Made by a program: the position numbers and the translations under genes
Shown here: piece by piece, positions 49,061-58,873 of the stretch
How positions within the stretch are numbered: position 1 is the first letter of the stretch
Layout: every line of letters begins with the position of its first letter
DNA from: Panorpa germanica
Lineage: Eukaryota; Arthropoda; Insecta; Mecoptera; Panorpidae
Assembly: GCA_963678705.1 (NCBI GenBank)
Contig: OY783204.1
Span: 28,530,759 to 28,594,758, forward strand
Length of the DNA stretch: 64,000 nt
Direction: 5' to 3'
Notes under the pieces: model-generated
Told to the model about the DNA's origin: nothing
Seen by the model: only the letters and a program-made list of their open reading frames with translations
Database searches by the model: none

Positions 49061-50719
49061 ACTGACTTAATAATAATAAAACTAAATTATTAAAAGTATG
49101 TCAAGATTTCAGGTTGAGTTTTAAGATTTAGACTATCAAATTTATCAAAGAAAAACGATGTTTTTCAAAAGTTTAACTGGTGTAGCCCCTTAAAGAGAAC
49201 ACGGCTGTTATTACAAAATCACGAATGACTAAAATATCACGGTGAAAGTTATTATATTACAAACGATAAGTAATATAATTTGCATATTCAAATGAAGCGA
49301 AATGACTTAATAAAATCTAAGTCTTTTAGTGCTCATTAATGGAATACGACCATTACTGCATTGCGCGCGCAATTAATTACTAAGCCTGTCTTTTGATGTA
49401 TGTGCTAAACCATCTGGTATCCTCATAAGTCGACACTGCGCGTGTTAAATATTTCTTTATACCTCTAAATCATTAACCCCTGTATGGTTCATCCCCTACG
49501 CGTAATCTAAAAACATAGGAGAGAGTGGATGGAGATAGATTTAGAAAGTACAAATGCATAATGTGAACTATAACACATTTCCTATTGTTGCAGAAATATT
49601 TTGAAAATATTTAATATTTATTTACAATGAGATTTATACGATTTTGTGACCCGTTCACACCAATGATTGGTAATCAAATCAATACTGCACATTCACACAC
49701 ATTTCTAGGGGTGGTGGGTGAAGGGTGAAGGGAGGAGTAGGTGATGCTGTGGAATGGGGTCACATAACGTTCTATAGGGTTAATACGTATGCGAAGCACG
49801 TGTGGATATTCCCACCCCTCATACAAAAACCCAAACCACTCATAAAATAAGGGTCGCCCTTTTGAACTTACAACCTTGTGGCCCGCTCTGATTGACTGAC
49901 TATTTTTACTCTATGAAAAATATTTTGACATAAAAGTGAAAATATGTTTTAACGTAAATACTTATTTTGCATAATTTGTTTAGTGGGCTTATTCTTAAAT
50001 ATAGTGGGAACAATAAGAAATAGAAACATATGTAAGATTCATTGCAAAGTTAGAATGAGAACATTAGAGTATAATGCCGATTTTTACAAGATAAGATACA
50101 GTACTCCCTTCTGTAGGGACACTTAATATGGTGGCTTTGCAAAATGGCAACCATTTAAAAATGGCGGCAACGTGTGTTTAGTATTTGTTATACAACTCCG
50201 CTAATATCTACTTGATTTTCTTTGCTTCCTTGCTTGTTTGCTTCCTTGTTGTAATAATAACTCTGGCCAAAATTTCCAAACCAACGTTTTTCGTATAAAA
50301 TTAAAATTAACCTTCCAAATATATTATAACCTCAAAAAACATCGCAAGAAATATATGCTAAATGAAACAGTACATTTGATAGTGATTTAGGAATACTCGC
50401 CAACAGTAAATATCAAATTCACCTAATAATGCAGGGGTGATAAATGCACTAATATAAGTGACGTAAAGAATTATACAATTAAAAACATAGAAGCTGTACC
50501 AATTCCATTATCCCTGAAACATTGCGCCTACAGTAATACAAAAGGCGTGCCAGATGCAACCATTATAACAAATAATATTTCATAAAATTACGTCATTTAC
50601 AACAATTATATACACTTATATATTTTAATAATGGTAAGTAGTCATTAGAGCCCTTAGTACGACAGCCCTTATGGATAATATGACACACAGAACAACGTAA
50701 AATCATTAACACTGCACTG
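49061..50719. other. AT-rich non-coding sequence
   Basis: No gene recognised. An AAAATGGCG motif is at 50158. Confidence 0.55.
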
Positions 50720-51110
50720 GGTGTTTGGATTTTAGCAGAGGCCATGGTTTTAGGTTATAATGGGGGGTAGTTATCCCTCTATCGGTGGGTGGTTTAACTA
50801 GCTACCCTATTTCTATGGTTTGATACTAACCGGGTTTTCACCAGGGTTTCGACCAGTCTAGGCAACGAGCCCTAGAGCCTCAAATCGTCCACTAGCTCTG
50901 GTTTTGTGGTTATACAGGAAATAGTTTGATGGGGTAGCATCACCCCATGGGTTTCGAATTTAGTGATATTATTATTGATTTATTTTATAACATTTATAGT
51001 TAAAAAAATCTATACACTCAGGTGATAATCAAAAAACTCAGATATGTGTGACAAAACTCAGAAGTGGGAGCCTTTGGAGTATTGGAAATAAATAAATACT
51101 ACTACTATTT
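50720..51110 (+). mobile_element. Possible retroposon 3' end with ACT-repeat tail
   Basis: A GC-richer stretch (50740-50960) fades into an AT-rich part that ends in GGAAATAAATAAATACTACT followed by ACTATTT. Overlapping AATAAA signals plus a short trinucleotide run are common at the 3' ends of non-LTR elements and SINEs. ATGGGGT (50929-50935) and ACCCCAT (50942-50948) form a perfect 7-bp stem. No coding frame or second copy was found. Confidence 0.28.
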
Positions 51111-51300
51111 AATAATTACATTATTTCTATTAATTATAATTAAAAAATCATCATGTAATTACAATAAATTAATATTATAAATAAAATATAATTATTTCAA
51201 ATCTAAAATGATTTTGTAATAATTAAATAAATAAAAATCAATGAAATAAACTAATGAAGGACCATTTTGTGGTACTTTTGCGTGAAATGTAACTAAATGA

Positions 51301-51460
51301 TTGCCATCACCAATCAAGCCGCTCACATACCACCTCCACCCCATTCACGACCTCCTGGTGACACTGGTGACAGTAGTCAATGGTCCGTTGGCTGGTCGTC
51401 TGGCTAACGGCTGGTTATCGAACGTGGTGACCGAGATCACTAGGATGCCACAATGCTAAC
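51301..51460. other. GC-rich island, open on both strands
   Basis: About 160 bases of clearly higher GC content. On + a 50-codon frame without ATG runs up to TAA at about 51456, and on - a frame of similar length is also open. CTGGTGACA occurs twice in tandem near 51355-51373 and GTGGTGACC follows near 51424. It could be an enhancer with repeated GGTGAC half-sites or a small exon; the sequence does not decide. Confidence 0.3.
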
Positions 51461-52272
51461 TGGCTTCATTAGTGCCAATGAAAATTAATTTACATAGAAA
51501 ATAACGCGCGTCGAGTATTTTCCACTTTAACGTTCTTAATATATTCCGTTTAGCAATTTTTAACAGTTATATGAAATGTACACGCTAATAGTTATTAGCC
51601 AAACGGTCTCAATTGACGGATATCGATAGTAAAATGTCCTTCATATGTCCTGAAACTAATTTATAACCTGTATAATGATTTCCAATAAAACTGAAGCAAA
51701 AAAAAAGAAGAAAAACAATAAACCAACCCAAAAACATATCTATTAACAGCTGGAACGTTAAACACCCCAGAGTAAAGAAAGGAGTATCACCTTGTACGCG
51801 TCAAGAGACCTGGAGAACACAATATACGTCTTAGGAGGGTATTAAACTAGTGATATTTATGACCGTAAGGTGCGCTACTTTAGGGGTGTGTTTATATGTT
51901 TTTCTTTACAAGAAACAATCTTTGACCTGACTTATAACATGCTGCGCTTGTGCTGGTGGTAATGAATTATTAGGGATGAAGAATATTCGCATGTAACTAA
52001 CAACATTTTCTTGTTTAACTTGTAATTATACAGCGGTTTTAGATGTAGGAGTTTGGAACGATATCGTTTGCCGTGTTGAGTTAAAAATAGCGTCACATGA
52101 AGTGGAAATATTACACGGTTCATATTCATAATTCGTCTTTAAGTGAACAATCTTGTGATGCTTTTATTAATGAAGGTGCTGTCTTCAAGATCGTAGTACT
52201 CCAATACCTCACAAATCATCATAATTTTCATGATGTCTAATTTCATAATCTAGTTATCATAACATTAATTAT
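51461..52272. other. Non-coding sequence
   Basis: No gene or element recognised. Confidence 0.55.
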
Positions 52273-52347
52273 GACATTCTGTGGCAATGTAGAAATACAG
52301 CAAAAACAAAGAATGAAAAAAATGGGCGGTGTTACAAACTGCAAGAC
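52273..52347 (+). pseudogene. LINE family A, finger fragment (copy 3)
   Basis: ACATTCTGTGGCAATGTAGA and the next 55 bases match the zinc-finger region of the 19.5-kb copy. The frame reads DILWQCRNTAKTKNE against HILWQCKNTAMARNE there, so the zinc-binding His has become Asp. Only about 25 codons survive and neither end of the element is present. Confidence 0.6.
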
Positions 52348-52456
52348 CGAAAATGCTCTAGAAAAAAACTGAGTAAAAAAATTATTAATTGAAAGGAGAA
52401 AAAGAGAAATAGAAAGGGGCTTCTCAGGGTTCCCATAGGACATCTTAGTCCGGCTC

Positions 52457-52464
52457 TGACGTCA
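52457..52464. promoter_or_regulatory. CRE palindrome TGACGTCA
   Basis: Exact CREB/ATF consensus, the fifth in the window, about 110 bases past the LINE A fragment. Motif match only. Confidence 0.25.
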
Positions 52465-53568
52465 GTTATAGAAATAAATCTCTATGCGACTAACTACTTC
52501 ATGAAGTTATCTCAACATTCAATTCTCTAAATGTAAATTATTTCACATAGAGACATAAATAGTGAAAGGGTAGTTAGCTGTTCGGCGAGTAGACTCACCC
52601 CTTCTTCCTATTACCCACTACTCGTACACCCAGTACGTGCATTTAGCAATGCTTTATATATATATCTATGTGTGTGACCGTTTGTGATTTTGTGCCTAAT
52701 CCACTTCCAGATTTACGAGCGTTTGTGACAGGTTGGCCAACGACGAGAGACCAATAAATTGCCTTCGTTAATGCAAAACATATTGCGATAAATGAATCCC
52801 ATTGATAATACTAGTAGTACGTACCATATACTATTTGGCCAACAGATATTCAATTTTCAAATTTATATTTGTAAGTAAATAAATAAAAACAATTTGGTTA
52901 ATATTGTCAGGGACAAGTAGTTTTTGTTTGTGGAGCTTGAACTAATTTTGAATTCAAATTGATATATAAAAAAAATATAATCTCTTTATTTTCGTTGCAA
53001 ATGATTTGAACTTTGATTAAATTTATTTCGAGCCCTAACTGCACGGCAACTAACTTTGAAATGCATGCTACTAGGTAGCACTAAACTGTATTCATCTTAA
53101 CTATAAGCATGCTCTTTAAATAGCACGTGTATATCCACGTTAACAATATTAAAACGAATCTCACTGCACTTTATTCACGTTATCAAAATAGTTGTAACCG
53201 GAAATCTCCGTTTGATCAAAACTACATACATACTCGTATATATGTACTTGAATTTAATAATTGATAATACAGATTTCATGTATGAGAGCATCCAATTGCC
53301 AGTGAATGGACCAGTTATTTACATTACGGTGCTCATTGTGTTAAAACAATAGATCATTTTGCATTATTCTGTTTAATTTAATATTATATTATCCTCTACA
53401 TACAAATTATTCATGAATTGTACAGGTACATGCGTTAACATTGTCATTAATTGTTGTTATATTGTTACAATAGCGTTAACCGATCTGTTATCAGTATTGT
53501 TAAAACTGTAGTAGTTTATTTAATATAGATTATAGTGTTTAAAAATTATATAGGGGTATTCATGTCAA
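52465..53568. other. AT-rich non-coding sequence
   Basis: Nothing recognised. Confidence 0.55.
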
Positions 53569-53820
53569 ATGAATTTAACATGTGTTTTAAATCGCGTAAC
53601 ATATCACTTAATAAATTCGTGGAATTACATACAGATGGCTATTAACAAATCCATGATGATGATTTATATTGATAGTACCAACTCTCAAACGATATGTGTC
53701 CAAATTTCATCACATTCTGACCATTACTTTATGAGTTATAGCAGTTTTAGCGACGCTACTTTTGTATTCTTGAAAACAATGGAAGAATCTGAATTTCGTG
53801 TGCTGGCAAAGCATTGTTAA
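53569..53820 (+). pseudogene. Mariner 5' end and transposase start, fragment b
   Basis: The likely transposase start is at 53779-53781, giving MEESEFRVLAKHC before a TAA at 53818-53820. The family pattern is MEKSEFRVLIKHCFL. The 200 bases before the ATG match fragments a and d and represent the mariner 5'-untranslated region. The upstream part of the open frame from 53569 is therefore not protein-coding in origin. The frame stops three bases before the terminal repeat of element X, suggesting that X insertion removed the rest of the transposase. The catalytic core is absent. Confidence 0.6.
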
Positions 53821-53822
53821 AG

Positions 53823-54126
53823 CCGGCTCCAAACGATGCTACGAACAACTTTAGACGCATCGTCTTGTAGATGCTGGAACTAAGTGTGTCCAACGTCATG
53901 TGTCTGCACGAATCGTCCAACAAAGGAAGGTTTTATACTTGAAAGTTTTTGTTAAACATTGTCAGTGTCAATAATATCAATAAATTTATAAAATAAATAA
54001 ATCACTCGGATCAAACATTCGTTCCACCGTGTAGTAGGAAACTTGCCATGTCAATCTTCCAATATTTGACTCAGAAGTTGGAGGCAAGCATTTGAATCAA
54101 ACGTTCACCACATCGTCTGGAGTCGG
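53823..54126 (+). mobile_element. Element X, copy 2 (non-autonomous DNA transposon)
   Basis: A 304-bp element with terminal inverted repeats CCGGCTCCAAACGATG (53823-53838) and, reverse-complemented from 54126, CCGACTCCAGACGATG (14 of 16 identical). The interior matches 13696-14060 in reverse complement but lacks about 100 bases present there. No transposase. TTAA-containing flanks on both sides are suggestive but not a clean duplication. Confidence 0.7.
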
Positions 54127-55371
54127 ATTAACATTTGTCCAGATGGAGCAAAGTTTTATCAACTTATTTCGCAAGTATTTCTTATTCAATTTAAGGCGAA
54201 ACAATTAAAAGAAATTTCAATGAACTAAAAAACGAAAGAACTAAGTCAACTGAGGACTCAAACACTTCATTTTTATCAATAATTAATAATTCATTCAAAG
54301 AAATTAACACACATATCTAAAGCTTTAAGCACAGGTATCATTAAAACTTTATTTGAGAAATGACTATAAGCTTTCCTACCCTTATATCTGACATAATTTG
54401 AGCAAAAACACTTATTTCAGTTAAAACACAACTTTAAAGCATAATACGTGCGTTATTTAAAGCCTATTAAAACAATGTAATATACTGTGTGTAATTATAA
54501 CGGCAACGCTGGTGTAATATCTGTACCACTAGTCCGTGCTTGGGACGCCGACGCCGACGTCGACGCTGTATGATGATTATACAGTCAGCGGGTGAATTGG
54601 ACGTCGAAAACGTCGTCTACACACGGTGGAAATAGGACTTTATGTTCACGAGTACCAGCGGTTTAGACGAAGTAAATGGGCGATTGTTATTAAGTATGTG
54701 TGTGTCTCTCTGTGTATTCAATCTGGTACAAAGACAATTACTGTTGTATTACACGGTTATTAATATATATGTATATATGGGATGTTATATGGAAGATCTA
54801 CTAAGAATATTAAATGGATGGTAACTTTTTTGCGGGATGTGTATGTAAAAGAATTGAGGTCTAATTGGCTTCCTTTAGAAACTAAAAAGAAATAGAAAAT
54901 GTCTAAATCTTAAGCACAAACCACATATTAAATAGACCATTCACTGATTCTAAGGTTCATTTCCTACTTCTTCTAAAGAAACTGTGTTGCAATCAAGTTT
55001 ACCACTTTCTAGCTTGCTAAAAGCTAATTCCATGATTCATTTTCTATCTGGGATATATATAATGCAGTCGTCTCAGACTCTTTAAGAAAGCCAATGTATT
55101 ATCTATAAAAAATTATAGGACATTTTTGAGTAAATAGGACAATTTTGTAAAAGAAAACTTGCAGTTTAACCGAAAGCGTACGACAGCCTATTAATGGAAA
55201 CTATTTGGATATTACACAGTATGAAAATATGTAATACACGCATTATATAAAATACAGATAACAATAATATACTATTTCTGTTTTCACACTGCAACTAATT
55301 CCTACCAAGATTTATTACAACGGGGTATAAAAAGGGTAACATTTAGGTAATAATAATAATAAATATGTTTT
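54127..55371. other. Non-coding sequence
   Basis: No gene recognised. A CpG-dense strip at 54541-54620 has tandem GACGCC/GACGTC units and a hairpin CTGTAT...ATACAG. Confidence 0.5.
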
Positions 55372-55460
55372 AACTTACAGTTAATCGATTCAACTCATCA
55401 AGCAAGCATAAATACTGAAGAAATCTTACCTGTAATAAAAAGAGAAAAGAATTAGTACAT
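55372..55460 (-). promoter_or_regulatory. Candidate recursive splice site 3 with short cryptic exon
   Basis: On the minus strand GTACTAAT, a near-ideal branch site, is followed by TCTTTTCTCTTTTTATTACAG and directly by GTAAGATT; the junction lies between 55430 and 55429. Fifty-one bases later (exon end 55379) comes a second, very strong donor ACT|GTAAGTT. Branch point, pyrimidine tract, fused acceptor/donor and a nearby competing donor together match the known layout of insect ratchet points with a recursive-splicing exon. It is the most 5' of the three in this window. Confidence 0.5.
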
Positions 55461-56154
55461 ATTTAAAACACATTACATATAATAAATTAATTATCCAGTA
55501 CTAATAACTGAAAAGAAATAACCGCTGTTTCAAATAACAAACAGAGGAACACACACGAAGCTAGTGTTTCCAAACACAACAAATCTCTTTCGTTTGTTCT
55601 ATTATTCCACGACAAAACCCATGACAAATTGAAACCATGTTCTCTGAACGTATGTCGTGAATGCTTGTGTTGCATGGTATTTCAGTACAAGTTCTTTTCA
55701 ACCGAATGCCATACATGTTAAACCCATTGAAAAGTTGACTAAAACAATAACACGCTACACATATAAAATTATTCTGTACTAGTTCGTTACTATATAATAT
55801 TTATATGCAGTGTTTAAAGTATAAAAATATCCGGCGTTTCCACTACCATAACCATTCAAGGAGCTTTTATAAAAGCTTTGTTCGTAAGTTTAAATATATA
55901 TTACGTAAATCGAAATGTACTTTAGGTAATATGAGCTTGATTCATAAAGTAGTGCATAAAATAAAGAAGAATAAATATGTTTTAGAGTCACTTTATTTGC
56001 TGAAAGGAATTACAACCGATATTGAATACGCAGAGCTTTTTTAAATTGTGAATATTTTTGTAATTCATAAAATTGCTTACAGTTTTCGAAAGCGAGTCCA
56101 ATAATTATGTTAATAAGAAATCTTAACGGTTTGTTCGCGTTGTTGTACTTCGGA
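55461..56154. other. AT-rich non-coding sequence
   Basis: The 79-codon frame at 55805-56044 is Lys-rich without a known motif. No gene is called. Confidence 0.5.
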
Positions 56155-56169
56155 AAGTACACGAATAGT
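56155..56169 (+). repeat. Left target-site duplication of the LINE B insertion
   Basis: AAGTACACGAATAGT is repeated exactly at 56803-56817 and brackets the truncated LINE. Confidence 0.8.
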
Positions 56170-56802
56170 CATACAAGATATAAAAGGTTATGGGAAAATA
56201 ATGTGCCTCAGTACCTTATAGAAAAAGATATAAAACACATAAGAAGGACAGCAAGGTTTAGATTGGGAAATGAGGAAAAAAGAAACAGATACTGGGAAAG
56301 TAGTGAGGAAAGAAAGTGTAGAGTGGGCGGAGCGGAGGACGAAACACTGGAGCACTTTAAGTTTGAGTGTAAGGCAAAAGTAGAGAGCGAAAGGAATATT
56401 GGCCAGCTATTAAAGGGAGGCAGTGAAGGAAAGAGGTGAATGGTGCAAATAGTAAAAAGGAAAGGAAAAACAGGACAATAAATAAGCTGGTGGCTGGGTT
56501 GCACAAGGAACAGGAAGAGAGAGGAAGTACTAAAAGAGGCAGTGAAGGGAAGCAGGAGAAAGAAAGAAGTAGCGAGGAAACAGTAAAACTTCAGTCCAGA
56601 AAAATAGACTAGGGAATAGACCAGTCCAGAAGGAAGACTATGGAAAAATGAAGGAAGAGGGTCAAGAGAAGAAGAAGCAGAAAGTACTTTTGGAAATAAA
56701 AAGGTCTGGAATAGTTTAAATTTAATTGTAAGTTGAAGTATATGAAATGTATTAAGAATGTAGATTGTAAAGCCGAAAGGCGAACAATAAACAACAATTA
56801 AT
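56170..56802 (+). mobile_element. LINE family B, 5'-truncated insertion
   Basis: A 633-bp 3' fragment of an R1/LOA-like non-LTR retrotransposon sits between perfect 15-bp target duplications, the signature of target-primed reverse transcription. It holds the last codons of ORF2, a long purine-rich untranslated region, a GCC-GAAA-GGC hairpin (56772-56781), an AATAAA (56786-56791) and an A-rich end. The exact duplications indicate a fairly recent insertion. Confidence 0.82.
56171..56436 (+). pseudogene. LINE family B ORF2, C-terminal fragment
   Basis: This is the tail of a retrotransposon polyprotein after the reverse transcriptase. It reads TRYKRLWENNVPQYL, then RRTARFRLGNEEKRNRYW, then the finger CRVGGAEDETLEHFKFEC. 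The family pattern is C-x2-C-x7-H-x4-C, and the second Cys is Gly here, so the finger could not bind zinc normally. The frame ends at a TGA at 56437-56439 where copy 2 keeps a Trp codon. The frame appears to start at an ATG at 56107, but those first codons are flanking genomic DNA joined by the insertion. Confidence 0.7.
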
Positions 56803-56817
56803 AAGTACACGAATAGT
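56803..56817 (+). repeat. Right target-site duplication of the LINE B insertion
   Basis: AAGTACACGAATAGT is identical to 56155-56169. Confidence 0.8.
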
Positions 56818-56992
56818 GAGTCAATGGCGAGCTACTGACTGACTCGCACATGACAGTAACTCGCATAGTATGCCATAGGTTTTCCTCTTCCTGGATATCG
56901 ATAGTACACACTTCACAAACCATCAAATGGCGCTAATAGATCATTTTCGTAACAAAATGGGCTATCATCGTTATTCCCTCTGGCTGTACAAT

Positions 56993-57080
56993 TTTATTTA
57001 TTTATTTAAACCTCACAAAATGTGGGTTTATACAAAAATATGCTTTACAAAAAAAAAACATTACAACCATTGTAATTCAG
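56993..57080 (-). mobile_element. Possible LINE/SINE 3' end with TAAA tail
   Basis: Read on minus, a sequence with a hairpin (57008-57029, nine pairs with one bulged base) is followed by (TAAA)n at 57009-56993. A stem just before a simple-repeat tail is common at the 3' end of non-LTR elements. No coding part or target duplication was found. Confidence 0.3.
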
Positions 57081-57330
57081 TATTGCTTTTTTCCACATAA
57101 CATTTCACAACTCGTAATACTAACAGTTCAACGTTCCAGACAGACAAAAAACCACCCCTTTCACCCCCAAAACTCACCCCATCAACACACATACTATAAA
57201 CATTACCGTTAATGTTTATTGTTGATTTTTATCAATACCGATGCTAACATATTTGCTATACCTGCGTTCATCGTTTACATCGAAACTGCAAATGGAATGT
57301 GTGCACAGGCACACAATACCCTACCACGCA

Positions 57331-57355
57331 CTCCCCCACAGGTAAGTAGGGGGAG
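57331..57355 (+). promoter_or_regulatory. Hairpin enclosing a perfect splice-donor-like sequence
   Basis: CTCCCCC (57331-57337) pairs with GGGGGAG (57349-57355) around the loop ACAGGTAAGTA. The loop contains CAG|GTAAGT, fully complementary to U1 snRNA, preceded by a C-rich tract. It would resemble a ratchet point but lies on the opposite strand from the three candidates. Confidence 0.3.
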
Positions 57356-58121
57356 GGGGTTCATTTAACAACGATATGCTATTATTGCTGATGTTATTGT
57401 GTCAGTAGTGGTACTCTCGTACGTAATGTATACTTGAAATCATAAGCGTACGCAGAAGGGGGTAAATGGGCTTTAAAGTGCTTCCTCGCGACCATGCGAT
57501 GCTTTTTTTGTCCCCGAGTTTTAGTGTAAACTGTGGACGCCCATGCTGACTAATCTAACGCTGAATTTGTAATTTTTAATATTAGTTGAAGATAAAATAT
57601 TTTGTTATTAATTTCTTAAATATTTATACTGTTACTTCTTTTTCAGGGCTTCGTAGTTATAGTCCTTTTAATCCAGCTCTGTCTTTACAACAGAATATTC
57701 TCAGAAACATTTTAGAGAAGGTATGTCTATTAATAACAGACACGTTTCACTGACAGGGGTCAAAGTGTCATGCGATGATGTTTAGACGTATGGCAGTTTA
57801 CGTGACGAAGTACATGACTCAGTAGTCTGTGTAACCATTAGTAATTAGTCTATAGTTAGTACTGTCAGTAGTTGCTATTTTAGAACTTGAAACTATAACC
57901 CAAGTTATAATAAGTGTCAATAGATGACACCACCAACTAAATCAGTTTTTGAAATTATCTGTCAGTTGTTATATACGAAATCGTATTTGCAAGTTACTAC
58001 ACAAAGTGTTGGATCTGACTGGGACTATAAAGGTGTCTTTAGGTCAGTATATTTCTTATCTTTATAAGCATTCTGTCAGGAGTGGTCTTTAGTATAAGTT
58101 TGTATATCATGATGCACTTAG
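57356..58121. other. Non-coding sequence
   Basis: No gene or element recognised. Confidence 0.55.
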
Positions 58122-58717
58122 AATGGGCTTGTGTCCTCATTTTTTAGTGGTCGATTTTTCAATTGTTGATTGAAATAGATGTTAATAAATGTGTGTCTAT
58201 TTTATTAAATAGCTAAATGTTGACGGAGATATAGCAATTAAAAGTTTGAATTGTACTTTAGGCGCTAGAAATGGTTGATCATATTTGTATGACGTGAAAT
58301 GCATTTTAACGTCAGTTATTCTTTGAGTAGGTCAGTGCTGTGGTAATGTTTTGTAGCTGTCTGTAGTCAAATAATTAAGTCAAATCAAAGAATAATAAGT
58401 TTTTATTTTATATAACCCTGCTAAGGCAGACATAATATTGAAATTTGAGTGTTCCTTGAAATAGCTGTAAATAATATTTGATATTTCGATATATAAATAC
58501 ATATAGCAGAGATTTATGGGCTGTAAGGTTGATAGCCTTACACAAGGATTGTGATCCCTTTAATAATTAAAGAGACAAAATGACTTTTTTAATTGTTAAT
58601 ATCTCTTAGCATATAAGGAGTTATTAAAAATAATTGAACATTTGAGGTTCTAGTAACCCTCTTTATCAATATATAGTACACTCTTATAGAAATTAAGACA
58701 TAGGACACAAGCCCATT
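58122..58717 (-). mobile_element. Element Z, copy 2 (MITE-like)
   Basis: It begins AATGGGCTTGTGTCCT and ends AGGACACAAGCCCATT, a perfect 16-bp terminal inverted repeat. The interior is the reverse complement of 37957-38547 with scattered substitutions and small indels. No coding frame. No clear target duplication, although the flanks are AT-rich. Confidence 0.78.
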
Positions 58718-58794
58718 TAAATATATATTAAAAGACAATAATTGAATGACTTAGTTTATTGTGGTTACAGTCTGTCCCTTAGTAGAACGAAGAC

Positions 58795-58796
<2 letters not shown>

Positions 58797-58871
<75 letters not shown>
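58797..58871. repeat. (TA)n microsatellite
   Basis: About 37 uninterrupted TA units. An open frame crossing it (58742-58930) encodes a Tyr-Ile repeat and is an artefact. Confidence 0.95.

Positions 58872-58873
<2 letters not shown>

Noticed and set aside
56208-56810. 200-codon minus-strand open frame
   Set aside because: It is the antisense of the purine-rich LINE B tail; the Ser/Leu/Phe-rich product follows from base composition.
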